The position numbers were made by a program, and so were the translations under genes. From NCBI RefSeq assembly GCF_004366375.1, contig NZ_SOEF01000001.1, forward strand, positions 1-64,000: a stretch of 64,000 bases of DNA, read 5' to 3'. The stretch's first letter is position 1, and each line of letters begins with the position of its first letter. Shown one piece after another: positions 24,158-34,410 of this stretch. Below the pieces are notes generated by a model that was not told the DNA's origin, did no database searches, and worked only from the letters and a program-made list of their open reading frames with translations. Source of the stretch: Halanaerobium congolense. Lineage in GTDB: Bacteria; Bacillota; Halanaerobiia; Halanaerobiales; Halanaerobiaceae.

Positions 24158-26614
24158 ATGAAGAAAAAAACAAAGGCAATATTTTTAATAAGTTTTTTAA
24201 TTATTTTTGCCCTGGGAGCAGGCGCTATCTTAGGTGCTGTCACCTGGATTATTCAGGATTCTCCTGATATTACAGATTATAAGGGTTCAAGTGAGGCAAC
24301 TATGATTTATGATGCTGAGGGTGAACTTTTAACAAAATTATTTAAAGAAAATAGAGTTTATGTTCCTTTAGAAAGAATTCCGGAAGATTTAAAAAATGCA
24401 ATTATAGCTATTGAAGATACTAAATTTTATGTGCACCACGGTATTGATTTCTGGGGCATCGGAAGAGCAATGATCAATAATATAATTAAGGGAGATCTCA
24501 CAGATCAGGGTGCAAGTACAATCACCCAGCAGCTGGCGAGAAATGCTTTTTTAAGTCTGGATAAGACCTATCTGCGTAAAATTCAGGAGGTTTATCTGGC
24601 GATTCAGTTTGAAAGGCTGTATACCAAATCTGAAATTTTAGAGATGTATTTAAATGAAATCTTTTTAGGCCACAGTGCTTATGGAGTTGAAACTGCTTCT
24701 CTGCAGTATTTTGGCAAAAGTGTAGAAGATTTAACTCTGGCTGAATCAGCTTTAATTGCGGGACTGCCGCAGTCACCGAATAATTATTCTCCCCTGCGCA
24801 ACCCAGAATTAGCAGTCAAAAGAAGAAATGTTGTTCTGGATAGAATGTATGAACTAGATTATATTACTGAAGCTGAAAGAGATCAGGCTAAAAACGCAGA
24901 ATTAAACTTAGATACTGCAGAAGAGGAAGAAAAAGAAAATATAGCTCATTATTTTATTCTTTATGTTAGAGATCAGCTAATTGATCGTTTTGGTGCTTCT
25001 TTGGTCTATAATGGTGGTTTAAAAGTACATACAACTTTAGATCCCAAGATGCAGAGATTAGCAGAAACTACAATCAAAAATAAGATTAAAAATGGCTTTA
25101 TTCCTTCTTTTCAAAGCAGAGGCAGTCAAAATTTACAGCCACAGCTCTCACTAGTCAGCTTAGATGTTAATTCCGGTGCAGTTAGAGCGATGGTTGGGGG
25201 TCGAGGTACTGATCAGTTTAATCGTGCCTATCAGGCGGTAAGACAGCCTGGTTCAGCTTTTAAACCCTTTGTCTATTCTACAGCCCTAATTGAAGGGGGT
25301 TATACAACCGGAACTATAATTAATGACCTACCGATGCTGGCTTCTGACAGCAATAAAGGTGATAACTTAAGTATCTGGCCCAGAAACTATGGTGACCGCT
25401 ATCGGGGTTTAATTAATGTCAACACAGCTCTTACCAATTCTGTTAATGTGGCTGCAGTTAAGTTAATCAAAGATGTTGGAGTTAAAAGTGTAATTGACTT
25501 TACCGAAAAGTTAGGTATTTCCACCTTTACTAAGTCAGATGGACATAGTGACCATTATTCTCTGGCACTTGGTGGCTTGAATCGAGGGGTAACTCCGATT
25601 GAAATGGCTGCTGCTTATAGTGTTTTTGCAAATAAGGGAATTTACACTGAGCCACATGCCATCACAAAGGTTTATGATAAACATGAAAACTTAATTTACG
25701 AAGCAGAACCTAAAAGTAAAATGGTAATGTCTCAGGCTGACAGCTATTTAATTAAATCAATGTTAAAAAGTGTTGTTGATAATGGAACTGGACGTAGAGC
25801 TCAAATGGACCGTGATGTTGGCGGTAAAACAGGTACAACTAACGATTATACTGATGCCTGGTTTGTCGGCTTTACCTCCCAAATTGCAACAAGTGTCTGG
25901 ATTGGTGAGGATACAAGACGCTCAATGGAATATGATATTAAAACTGTTGGTAGTGGTGAAGCAGCTCAAATCTGGGGAGATTATATGCGGGCAGCTGTTA
26001 AAGATATGCCGATCATTAATTTCCAGATGCCGGATAATGTAATTGAAGTAGATGTTGATCCATATACCGGTTTACTTTCAAATGAATATTCACCAAGAAT
26101 CGATGTTTTACCATATAAAAAAGGAACTGAGCCAACTGAAAAAGAGAGCCTGCACGGTCCTGTAGAAACTGTTAGAGTTGACCGCCAAAGCGGCCTTCTG
26201 GCGACAGCTGACTGTCCTGCTGATCAGATCGAAGAAAGACATTATATCAGAAAATCTGGAATCAGAATAGGACCAGCTCAAAAATCTTTTAGAGAAGTCA
26301 ATTCTGCCAAAGATAGTGAGGATCTGGTAAAAGGTACTTATACCATAGCTGCCGGAGAACCGGTTCAGCAGATTGATCAGGAATACGGAATTCCAAAAAT
26401 GCAGAGAAATGGTAATCCACGTTATGAAACTAAACCAACTCGAAGCTGTAACATACATTCGGGTGGTGGATCATCAATTCCTTTCTTAAATAATGATAGT
26501 CAATCAGAATCAGAATCTGAACCAGATTCTGGTGGTGGCTCTGAATCAGAAAGTGAAGAGGAAGAAGATGAAAGTCCATTCAACAGTATCTTTGATATTT
26601 TCGGTAATGATTAA
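24158..26614 (+). CDS. Class A penicillin-binding protein (PBP1A type)
   Basis: An 818-residue bifunctional wall synthase. Transmembrane anchor at residues 7-30; GT51 glycosyltransferase domain with catalytic Glu in AIEDTKF (E86), then GASTITQQLARN and IQFERLYTKSEILEMYLN; transpeptidase domain with Ser366 in GSAFK, SVN in the NSVNVAAVK segment and KTGTT. The C-terminus is a long Ser/Glu/Gly-rich acidic tail. GGGAGG precedes the ATG. Acts outside the inner membrane in peptidoglycan polymerisation, with MltG as plausible partner. It is divergent from tyrS and convergent with mutS2. Confidence 0.95.
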   Translation: MKKKTKAIFLISFLIIFALGAGAILGAVTWIIQDSPDITDYKGSSEATMIYDAEGELLTKLFKENRVYVPLERIPEDLKNAIIAIEDTKFYVHHGIDFWGIGRAMINNIIKGDLTDQGASTITQQLARNAFLSLDKTYLRKIQEVYLAIQFERLYTKSEILEMYLNEIFLGHSAYGVETASLQYFGKSVEDLTLAESALIAGLPQSPNNYSPLRNPELAVKRRNVVLDRMYELDYITEAERDQAKNAELNLDTAEEEEKENIAHYFILYVRDQLIDRFGASLVYNGGLKVHTTLDPKMQRLAETTIKNKIKNGFIPSFQSRGSQNLQPQLSLVSLDVNSGAVRAMVGGRGTDQFNRAYQAVRQPGSAFKPFVYSTALIEGGYTTGTIINDLPMLASDSNKGDNLSIWPRNYGDRYRGLINVNTALTNSVNVAAVKLIKDVGVKSVIDFTEKLGISTFTKSDGHSDHYSLALGGLNRGVTPIEMAAAYSVFANKGIYTEPHAITKVYDKHENLIYEAEPKSKMVMSQADSYLIKSMLKSVVDNGTGRRAQMDRDVGGKTGTTNDYTDAWFVGFTSQIATSVWIGEDTRRSMEYDIKTVGSGEAAQIWGDYMRAAVKDMPIINFQMPDNVIEVDVDPYTGLLSNEYSPRIDVLPYKKGTEPTEKESLHGPVETVRVDRQSGLLATADCPADQIEERHYIRKSGIRIGPAQKSFREVNSAKDSEDLVKGTYTIAAGEPVQQIDQEYGIPKMQRNGNPRYETKPTRSCNIHSGGGSSIPFLNNDSQSESESEPDSGGGSESESEEEEDESPFNSIFDIFGND

Positions 26615-26682
26615 TTAGACTAAATAATCTTTGATACTCTTCGGCCAATAAAGTCTAAGCTATTTTTAAATCAAATAAAAAT

Positions 26683-26724
26683 AAAAGGGATTTCCCAGTT
26701 TTAAAGCTGGTGAAATCCCTTTTT
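26683..26724. terminator. Bidirectional terminator between the PBP gene and mutS2
   Basis: AAAAGGGATTTC and GAAATCCCTTTTT are inverted around an inner CCAG/CTGG stem, with A and T runs on opposite sides, lying between convergent genes. Confidence 0.88.
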
Positions 26725-26756
26725 AACAGCACTTAAATTTATTTAAATTAAGCTGA

Positions 26757-29132
26757 TTATTGGATTTTAACTATAGTAACTCCCATTCCACCTTCTTTTT
26801 GCCTTCCCAGACGGTAATCTTGAACGTGAGAGTTTTTTTCTAAGACTTCTTCAACAGCATTTCTTAAAGCACCAGTTCCCTTTCCATGAACAATTTCAAC
26901 TTCATTTAAGCCGGCCAGAAAAGCATCATCTAAGTATTTATCAACCTTATACTGAGCCGCTTCATATCTTTCACCTCTTAAATCAAGCTTTGGCGAAACA
27001 TGCTGGGCTTTTTTAACACGATAATTTTTGAGCTGTTTTTCTTCACTATCATCAGGAATATCTACCTTTACCAGGTCGGCAAGTGAAGCTGTAACCTGCA
27101 TGATTCCTGCTTGAATTTGAGCTTCTTTTTTGTCGCGGTCAATGGATGTTATCTCACCTTTGCGGCCGATACTGCGGACCCTGACCTGATCTCCTTCTTT
27201 AAATTCATCTGCATCGATTTTTTCTTTTTCCTTTTCATTTTCAGCTTCTAAAATCTCGCTCAATTCTTTTAAGTTCTGGTTGGCAGAAGTTTGAGCTCTA
27301 TCAACCTCAGATCGCTGGGTAAAATCTTTTGATTTCAGATTAGAAATTATCCTCTTAGTTTCTTTTTTAGTTTCTTCTACAATGGCTTCTGCTTCTTCCC
27401 GAGCAGCCTTCATTTCTTTCTCATGTTTCTGCTGCTGTTCTTCGATCATTTTTTCGTATTTTTCTTTTAATTTTTTTTCATGATCTCTTAATTCTTCCAT
27501 TTCCTCCCGCAGCTTCTGATAGCGATTTCTTTCCTGATTTAATTCATTTATAATATCTTCTACTTTAATTGATTCATCACTTAAAAGGGTTCTGGCTCGG
27601 TCAATTATTTCCTGAGGAATCCCTAACCTTAGTGCAATCTCAAAAGCATTTGAACCACCTGGAACTCCCATGATCAGCTTATAGGTTGGTTTTAAGGTCT
27701 CAATGTCAAATTCAACCGAAGCATTTTCTACCTCATCAGTTGTATAAGCATAACTTTTAAGCTGGCTGTAGTGAGTGGTAGCAATGGTCACTGCATTTTT
27801 CTGCTGCAGTTTTTCTAAAATTGAGATACCTAAGGCAGCACCCTCTTCCGGGTCTGTTCCTACTCCCAGCTCATCCATTAAAACCAGAGTCGAATCATCA
27901 GACTCAGCTAAAAATTCTCTAATCCTGTGCATATGAGAAGAAAATGTACTTAAACTCTGTTCGATGCTCTGTTCATCACCGATATCAGCAAATATCTTTT
28001 TAAAGACTGCTACTGTAGAATTAGCAGCTGCCGGAATATGCAGTCCAGTCTGGGTCATTAAAGTCAGCAGACCAACTGTTTTTAAGGCAACTGTTTTACC
28101 ACCTGTATTAGGACCGGTAATTACTAAAGTCGTAATATCATCACCCAATTTTAAATCTATAGGTACCGGATCTTCCTTCAGCAGTGGGTGGCGGGCCTGA
28201 TTTAATTCGATTAAACCTTTTTCGTTGATCTCAGGTGCATTACACTCAAAATCAAGGCTGAATTTTGCTGCAGCTGCAATACTGTCCAGTCTGGTGATAA
28301 TCATTAAATCTCTTTTGATTATTTTTTCATCCTGGGCTATTTTAGAGCTGAGCATCTGTAAAATACGCTGAATTTCAGCACTTTCTTTGGCTCTAACCTC
28401 CCGCAGCTCATTATTTAAGCGGACCACTGCCATCGGCTCCATAAAAAGGGTTAAACCACTGGCAGACTGACCGTGGACTATTCCATCAAAGTTATTTCGC
28501 TGCTCCTGTTTAACTGGAACCACATATCTATTTTCTCTTCTGGTCACGATATTTTCCTGCAGCATATCCTGATAATGATTGCTTTTGATGATCGAATCCA
28601 GCTTATCTCTAATAGAATTTTCTATAGAATCCATTTTAGAGCGCAGTGACTTTAGTTTAGCGCTGGCATCATCTGCAAGCTCACCGTATTCATTAATACA
28701 GCGGTCGATTTCTCGGGCCAACCCTGGTCGGTTCTGCAGATCAGAGCATAAGTCATAAATTAGCTGGTATTCCCTCTCTACTATTCTGGGATCCAAATCA
28801 GCTTTGATACTTTCTAAATACCGCTGCAGCTCTGAAACTCCCCTGAGCGTACTTCTAACCCTGCTGATTGCATCTGTGGAAAGAACTGAGCCCTTAGCTG
28901 CTTTCTTTAAGTCATCTCTAATATCACGCACTCCACCAAAGGGAGGAGTAGAAAACTCAGCAATCATCGACTTCATGGCGGTAACTTCAGCTAATCTCTC
29001 CTGAATATAGTCGGCATTATTTACCGGCTTTAAATTATTAACAATTTCCTGACCTATATTTGTAGCTGCTCTATCGGCTGTCATTTTTATTATTTTTTTG
29101 TATTCTAATACTTCCAGACTGTGCTCTTTCAA
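26757..29132 (-). CDS. mutS2: Endonuclease MutS2 / ribosome-rescue ATPase
   Basis: 791 residues. MutS core with Walker A GPNTGGKT at 340-347, Walker B LVLMDELGVGTDPEEG and a clamp region, then a long coiled coil (about 520-630), a KOW-like segment (EGDQVRVRSIGRKGEI) and a C-terminal Smr nuclease domain with LDLRGERY and HGKGTG. It lacks the MutS mismatch-recognition domain. Known roles are suppression of homologous recombination and, in B. subtilis, splitting collided ribosomes. Starts at TTG with GGAGG 8 bases upstream. It follows polX by about 27 bases, likely the same operon. Confidence 0.96.
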   Translation of the reverse strand: MKEHSLEVLEYKKIIKMTADRAATNIGQEIVNNLKPVNNADYIQERLAEVTAMKSMIAEFSTPPFGGVRDIRDDLKKAAKGSVLSTDAISRVRSTLRGVSELQRYLESIKADLDPRIVEREYQLIYDLCSDLQNRPGLAREIDRCINEYGELADDASAKLKSLRSKMDSIENSIRDKLDSIIKSNHYQDMLQENIVTRRENRYVVPVKQEQRNNFDGIVHGQSASGLTLFMEPMAVVRLNNELREVRAKESAEIQRILQMLSSKIAQDEKIIKRDLMIITRLDSIAAAAKFSLDFECNAPEINEKGLIELNQARHPLLKEDPVPIDLKLGDDITTLVITGPNTGGKTVALKTVGLLTLMTQTGLHIPAAANSTVAVFKKIFADIGDEQSIEQSLSTFSSHMHRIREFLAESDDSTLVLMDELGVGTDPEEGAALGISILEKLQQKNAVTIATTHYSQLKSYAYTTDEVENASVEFDIETLKPTYKLIMGVPGGSNAFEIALRLGIPQEIIDRARTLLSDESIKVEDIINELNQERNRYQKLREEMEELRDHEKKLKEKYEKMIEEQQQKHEKEMKAAREEAEAIVEETKKETKRIISNLKSKDFTQRSEVDRAQTSANQNLKELSEILEAENEKEKEKIDADEFKEGDQVRVRSIGRKGEITSIDRDKKEAQIQAGIMQVTASLADLVKVDIPDDSEEKQLKNYRVKKAQHVSPKLDLRGERYEAAQYKVDKYLDDAFLAGLNEVEIVHGKGTGALRNAVEEVLEKNSHVQDYRLGRQKEGGMGVTIVKIQ

Positions 29133-29159
29133 CTTAAATACCTCCGGAATAAATTACTT

Positions 29160-30899
29160 TTATTTTTTTGAATTTAAAAACTCCATTAATTCTTTCACAG
29201 AATAAGTGTTAATTACATCTTCTTTTTCCAGCCAACCGCGGCGGGCTGTGGCAATTCCCAATTCCATATCAGCATACTCTTTGTAGTGGTGAGCATCTGT
29301 ATTAATAGATATTTTGCCTCCCGCTTTTTTAACCTTACGGGCCCACTCAGCATTAAGATCCAGCCGCTGAGGTGAGGCATTGATTTCTAAGGCGGTATTA
29401 TATTCAGCTGCAGCTGCAATAACTTTATCTAAGTCAACTGCATAAGGCTCTCTACCGCCAAGCATTCTGCCGCTGGGATGGCCGATTAATTTTACATGGG
29501 GGTTTTTAACCGCTTTAATTATTCTGGCTGTCATTTCTTCTTCTTCCAAATTAAAGTAGCTGTGGATAGAAGCGATAACAAAATCAAGCTGATCTAAAAG
29601 GTCGTCTTCAAAATCAAGTTCCCCATTTTTTAGAATATCAACTTCTACTCCTTTCAATACTTTGAAATTTTCTAATTCTTCGTTTAAAGCGTCAATTTCC
29701 TGGAGCTGTTCTTTTAATTCTTTGATGCTCATCCCGCTGGCAACAGTTAAAGACTGAGAGTGGTCGGTTACTGCAATATATTGATAGCCCATTTGATCTC
29801 TGGCAGCTTCTGCCATTTCTTTGATCGAAAAAGCTCCATCACTATAGCGAGAGTGGAGGTGCAGATCCCCTTTAATATCTTTGAGTTCAATACTTTTTGG
29901 CAGCTCTCCTTTTTGAGCTGCTTCAATCTCACCCTGATCTTCTCTTAGTTCAGGAATGATATAGTCCAGGCCCAATCTGTTAAAGATATCCACTTCAGAT
30001 TTAATTTTTTCCTTTGTTCCATCTTTTTGAAAGAGGCCGTATTCACTTAATTTTAAACCGTTATCCTTAGCCAGCTGCCGCATCCGCACATTATGAGCTT
30101 GAGAACCGGTAAAATAGTGGAGGGCAGAAGGAAATTCCTCCTGGCTGACCAGACGAAAATCAGTCTGCATACCTTTGTCAGTTCTGATGCTGATTTTGGT
30201 ATCACCAGCACCTATTACTTCGGCTGTAAAATTTAAGTTTTTAAGTTTTTTAGAAAGTTCTTGCGGCTGATCGGTGGCGATTAAGATATCCAAATCACCT
30301 GTTAATTCTTTAGCTCTCCGGCTGCTGCCGCAGATTTCAATAGTTGAAAAAAGTTTGGAGTCTAATTTATTTTTTATTGTTTCAATAATTTTTTTGGCTG
30401 TTTTTAAGGCCTGGGCCAGCATTATTTTATCAACATATTTCTCATGATTTTTTAAAGCATTTAAGAGCTGTGCTTCCGATTTCTTACCAAAACCCTTAAG
30501 TTTCTGCACCCTCCCCTCAGTCAGAGCCTTTTCTAAACTGATTAGATCTTCGATTTCCAGCTCATAATAAAAGCGGTGAGCAGTTTTGGGTCCTAAGCCC
30601 TGAATATTTGTCATCTCAATGACCCCGGGTGGCAGCTCCGCTTTGATTGCTTCCATCTCTTCAATAACTCCATTCTGCAGCAGCTCCTGGATTGACTCGG
30701 CAATTCCACTGCCAATCCCCTTAATCTCTTTTAACTGATCTGCTGCTGCCAGCTCTGCAATTGCTTCCGAATAAGACTCAATTTTACGCGCAGCATTAGT
30801 ATAGGCTCTAATTTTAAAATCATTTTCTCCCTTAATCGCCATTAAATCAGCAAATTCAGAGAGAACTTTAGCAATTTTTTTGTTGCTCATTTCCTGCAT
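29160..30899 (-). CDS. polX: DNA polymerase/3'-5' exonuclease PolX
   Basis: 579 residues. The N-terminal half is a family X DNA polymerase with helix-hairpin-helix motifs (LKEIKGIGSGIAESIQ, IQGLGPKTAHRF) and the active site GSSRRAKELTGDLDILI. The C-terminal half is a PHP phosphoesterase domain with metal-binding HLHSRYSDG, VTDHSQSL, GHPSGR and NTDAHHYKEY. It does gap filling and end trimming in base-excision repair. GAGGTG precedes the ATG. The cluster zapA-cvpA-polX-mutS2 is a common Firmicute order. Confidence 0.95.
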   Translation of the reverse strand: MQEMSNKKIAKVLSEFADLMAIKGENDFKIRAYTNAARKIESYSEAIAELAAADQLKEIKGIGSGIAESIQELLQNGVIEEMEAIKAELPPGVIEMTNIQGLGPKTAHRFYYELEIEDLISLEKALTEGRVQKLKGFGKKSEAQLLNALKNHEKYVDKIMLAQALKTAKKIIETIKNKLDSKLFSTIEICGSSRRAKELTGDLDILIATDQPQELSKKLKNLNFTAEVIGAGDTKISIRTDKGMQTDFRLVSQEEFPSALHYFTGSQAHNVRMRQLAKDNGLKLSEYGLFQKDGTKEKIKSEVDIFNRLGLDYIIPELREDQGEIEAAQKGELPKSIELKDIKGDLHLHSRYSDGAFSIKEMAEAARDQMGYQYIAVTDHSQSLTVASGMSIKELKEQLQEIDALNEELENFKVLKGVEVDILKNGELDFEDDLLDQLDFVIASIHSYFNLEEEEMTARIIKAVKNPHVKLIGHPSGRMLGGREPYAVDLDKVIAAAAEYNTALEINASPQRLDLNAEWARKVKKAGGKISINTDAHHYKEYADMELGIATARRGWLEKEDVINTYSVKELMEFLNSKK

Positions 30900-30961
30900 A
30901 ATTACACCTCAATTTCTTTAAAATATAGATTCAGTTAAGATGGCAAAAGGCCATGAATAGC

Positions 30962-31453
30962 TCATGGCCGAAAAATTTCTTCAATCTTTGATTGTATTAA
31001 TGGTGATGCCTCAATGATTCTTTCAGCAAAAAATGACTGGCTTAAAACATCATCAACCTTTGGGTGTGGTATTTGGGCCAGAATTAGAATCAATAAATAA
31101 ACGATTATTCCGGCTTTAAATATACCCAACAAAAAACCGGCAACCCGATCCACCGGCTGCAGAAAAATAGCATCTACAATTTTTTTGAGTGTAATACCTA
31201 AAACATGAATCACAATATTAACTACAATAAAGATTACTGCAAAAGATATAAACTGAAGCAGTGAAGTAGATAAATCTAAATATGGTTCTAAAAACTGGGT
31301 AAAATAAACATACTGTCTGACTGCAACAAATAGAGCGGCCAGCAGTCCGAGTATTGTACTTGTCTGGTCTATAAAACCTCTTCTAAAACCATTATAAGCG
31401 AAAAAGAGTGTAAGAACTAAAATAATGATATCGAGGAAATTAATGATATCCAA
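30962..31453 (-). CDS. cvpA: CvpA family membrane protein
   Basis: 163 residues with four hydrophobic segments and the typical CvpA opening (NFLDIIILVLTLFFAYNGFRRGF), VDAIFLQPVDRVAGFLLGIFKAG and a short cytoplasmic tail. CvpA proteins are linked to colicin V export and envelope homeostasis, but their biochemical role is unsettled. The start is TTG, 8 bases after GGAGG. The zapA stop lies within that site, so translation is coupled. Equivalent to YshB beside zapA and polX in B. subtilis. Confidence 0.87.
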   Translation of the reverse strand: MDIINFLDIIILVLTLFFAYNGFRRGFIDQTSTILGLLAALFVAVRQYVYFTQFLEPYLDLSTSLLQFISFAVIFIVVNIVIHVLGITLKKIVDAIFLQPVDRVAGFLLGIFKAGIIVYLLILILAQIPHPKVDDVLSQSFFAERIIEASPLIQSKIEEIFRP

Positions 31454-31804
31454 TTAATCTACCTCCTCAAGTAGATTAGTTAACTCCTCATTTTCCTGAC
31501 GCAGCTTTTTTAACTCCTGATGCAGGCTCTGATTAGCTTCTTTGAGTCTTTCTTTTTCTTTGCTCAAATCAACACACTGACTTCTGAGCTTAAAATATTC
31601 ATCAGCCAGATTGATCATCATCAGATATGAGAGGCGCCTAAAAGGAAGCTTGGGATAGGCGTTTCTAATCTCGAGACCAGTTTTTTCTACATGACCAGCC
31701 AGTTTTTCGATATATTCTTCACTGAAATCTCCGGTTACAGTAAAGCTTTCTCCCAAAATATTCAATTTAAACTTCTTTTTATCTTGATTTTTTTCTTCTA
31801 GCAT
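31454..31804 (-). CDS. zapA: Cell division protein ZapA
   Basis: About 116 residues: an N-terminal beta-rich head (KFKLNILGESFTVTGDFSEEYIEKLA) and a C-terminal coiled coil (LRSQCVDLSKEKERLKEANQ onward). ZapA binds and bundles FtsZ at the division ring. ATG 31804 is chosen because GGAG lies 9 bases upstream; earlier in-frame starts overlap that site. It lies directly before cvpA and after pheT, the usual Firmicute neighbourhood. Confidence 0.9.
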   Translation of the reverse strand: MLEEKNQDKKKFKLNILGESFTVTGDFSEEYIEKLAGHVEKTGLEIRNAYPKLPFRRLSYLMMINLADEYFKLRSQCVDLSKEKERLKEANQSLHQELKKLRQENEELTNLLEEVD

Positions 31805-31876
31805 TAGCAACATCTCCAACTATAGTAGTCTACATTATTATATTCATTACAAAAGTCTAAATTCCTGCCTGAAATT

Positions 31877-34306
31877 TTAATTTCCTCTAATTTCTGCGGA
31901 ATATTCTTCTTTAAGATGTTTTACAATCTGATTAAAACGCCTATTTACCTCCTGATCGGTCAAAGTTCTGTCATCTGCCTGAAACTTTAATTCGAAAGCT
32001 GCACTCTTATGACCTTCTTTAATTTGGTCTCCCTGATAGATATCGAAAAGCTCTAAGTTTTTAAGCATAGCTCCCCCAATATTTTGAATTGCCTGATGAA
32101 TTTCTCCAACTGCGATTTCTTCTTTAAGCACTACAGCTAAATCACGTGCAAGTACCGGGTACTTGACCAATTTTTGGTAACTGTATTCCTTAGCAGCAGT
32201 TACTTTAAATAAGAAATCTAAGTCCAATTCAAAAATAGTTGTACCTTGAGGTAAGTTATTCTGATCAGCCAGTTCCGGATGGATTTCACCAATAAAACCA
32301 AAGGTCTGAATCTGATTATATTTAATCTCAGCTCTGCGGCCCGGATGCAGAAAATCTCTATTATCATTATCAGGGATAAACTGATAATTATCAAGCTGAA
32401 TTCTTTCAAAGAGCATTTCTAAAACTCCTTTTAGAGCAAAGAAGTTAGGAGCACCCTGCTGCCAGATATCATTTTCTACTCCAAAAATTCCCCCACCAAG
32501 CATATTTAGTTCTTCCGGTCTGTTATTTCCACCTTTATTTCTAAAGACTGTTCCCGTTTCAAAAATAGCCATCTCAGATCCCTGTCGGCGGGCATTGGAG
32601 GATAAAACATCAATTAATCCCGGCACCAAAGTGGTTCTTAAAACAGCAAAAGCTTCACTCAGCGGATTTTTTATGCTGACAAACTTAGCGTAATCTTCAA
32701 ACTGACACAGATTTAAGTCATCATAGCTTTTCTTAGCCTGCAGACTGTAGGTGATCACCTCATCTAAGCCACCTGCCTGCAGCAGTTCTTCTACTCTTTT
32801 TTCAAATTTCTGTTGGGGAGTTCTTTTACCCCGCTGCTTGGAGATTGGCCTGGTAGAAGGTATTTTATTATAGCCGTAAACTCGGGCAATTTCTTCAACT
32901 AAGTCAGCTGCCTGTTCAACATCTGTTCTATAAGAAGGGACTGTTACTTCAAATTTATCTGCTGCAGCTGCTTTAACTTCAAATCCTAAACGTTCCAGAC
33001 TTTTTCTAACATCTGCTGCTTTTAATTCGATTCCTAAAAGTTCATTTACTCTTGCAGTTTCCAGCTTAATTACAACCGGCTCATATTTTAGCGGATATTG
33101 ATCAATAACCCCCGGCACAACTTTAGCACCATCACACTTTGCCAGCATCTGGCAGGCACGGTTGTTGGCCTCAACCGCCTTTTCAATATCTACTCCTCTT
33201 TCGAAGCGGTGAGAAGAATCGGAATGCATTCCTAATTTTTTAGCAGTTTTACGGATGCTGACAGGGTTGAAATAAGCGGACTCAATTAATACATCAGTAG
33301 TTTCTTCGGTTACCTCGGTGTTGGCTCCACCCATAACTCCACCAACTGCAACTGCTTTTTCTGGATCAGAAATTACGAGCATTTCGTCATCTAAAGCTCT
33401 TTCTTCATCATCTAAGGTCATTATTTTTTCTTCAGCTTCAGCCCGGCGGACAACAATTTTTCCGTCTTTAATTTTATTATAATCAAAGGTGTGCAGAGGC
33501 TGATTGTATTCCATCAAAACAAAGTTAGAAATATCAACTACATTGTTAATTGGTCTGATTCCGGCTGCTTTAAGTCGACGTTGAATCCACTCCGGTGATT
33601 CTTTAATTTCAACATTTTTAACTAAACGAGCTGTATAGCGAGGACATAAATCAGGGTCTTCTATTTCTACCTCAACATAATCATTAATAGTTCCCAACTC
33701 TTCCGCTTCTTCAAAAGAAATTGGAGGTGTATTTAAAGTTTTTTCCTGTGCATATAATGATTTAAGTTCTCTGGCTACACCAATCATCCCTAAACAGCGG
33801 GCATAATTTGGTGTTAAGTCCAGTTTGAATACATAATCATCCAGCCTTTTATATTTAAGAAAACTGGCTCCCAGTGGTGCAGATTCTTCTAAAACCATAA
33901 TACCTGCTGCTCTTTCTTCCTGCAGTCCTAACTCATCTTTGGAACAGATCATTCCCTGGGAAAGCTGACCTCTGAGTTCTATTTCTTCAATTTTCATTCC
34001 GTTTGGTAGGGTTGTACCTACTTCTGCAAAAGGAACCATCTGTCCTGCTTCAACATTTGGAGCTCCTGTAACAACAGGGATTGGCTCTTTATCTGCTGCA
34101 GTTTTTACCATACAAATTACAAGTTTATCTGCATCTGGATGTGCTTTGATTTCCTCAATTTTTGCAATTTTAATATCTTCTAAACCTTCTCCTAAGTACT
34201 CTACTCCTTCAACTTCCAGGCCGGCCATTGTCAGCTTTTCTGAAAGATCTGCTGGAGTATAATTTATATCAATATATTTTTTTAACCAGTTATATGATAT
34301 CTGCAA
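31877..34306 (-). CDS. pheT: Phenylalanyl-tRNA synthetase beta subunit
   Basis: About 809 residues with the tRNA-binding EMAP-like domain (IKAHPDADKLVICMV), B3/B4 editing region (ESAYFNPVSIRKTAKKLGMHSDSSHRFERGVD), B5 and the C-terminal anticodon-binding domain (YPVLARDLAVVL). It pairs with PheS as alpha2beta2 and hydrolyses Tyr-tRNA(Phe). I start at TTG 34306, giving MQISYNWLKKYI, the family-typical opening; AAGG lies 9 bases upstream, while ATG 34315 abuts it. It follows pheS by about 100 bases and shares its T-box control. Confidence 0.96.
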   Translation of the reverse strand: MQISYNWLKKYIDINYTPADLSEKLTMAGLEVEGVEYLGEGLEDIKIAKIEEIKAHPDADKLVICMVKTAADKEPIPVVTGAPNVEAGQMVPFAEVGTTLPNGMKIEEIELRGQLSQGMICSKDELGLQEERAAGIMVLEESAPLGASFLKYKRLDDYVFKLDLTPNYARCLGMIGVARELKSLYAQEKTLNTPPISFEEAEELGTINDYVEVEIEDPDLCPRYTARLVKNVEIKESPEWIQRRLKAAGIRPINNVVDISNFVLMEYNQPLHTFDYNKIKDGKIVVRRAEAEEKIMTLDDEERALDDEMLVISDPEKAVAVGGVMGGANTEVTEETTDVLIESAYFNPVSIRKTAKKLGMHSDSSHRFERGVDIEKAVEANNRACQMLAKCDGAKVVPGVIDQYPLKYEPVVIKLETARVNELLGIELKAADVRKSLERLGFEVKAAAADKFEVTVPSYRTDVEQAADLVEEIARVYGYNKIPSTRPISKQRGKRTPQQKFEKRVEELLQAGGLDEVITYSLQAKKSYDDLNLCQFEDYAKFVSIKNPLSEAFAVLRTTLVPGLIDVLSSNARRQGSEMAIFETGTVFRNKGGNNRPEELNMLGGGIFGVENDIWQQGAPNFFALKGVLEMLFERIQLDNYQFIPDNDNRDFLHPGRRAEIKYNQIQTFGFIGEIHPELADQNNLPQGTTIFELDLDFLFKVTAAKEYSYQKLVKYPVLARDLAVVLKEEIAVGEIHQAIQNIGGAMLKNLELFDIYQGDQIKEGHKSAAFELKFQADDRTLTDQEVNRRFNQIVKHLKEEYSAEIRGN

Positions 34307-34410
34307 ATTTATCATCCTTTCTCAATTCAACCTTTATCAATTATATTTCAATTATTTAGTGCTGCCTTAATATTTATCTATTTCAGTTATTTTTTTAACC
34401 AGCAGTACAA

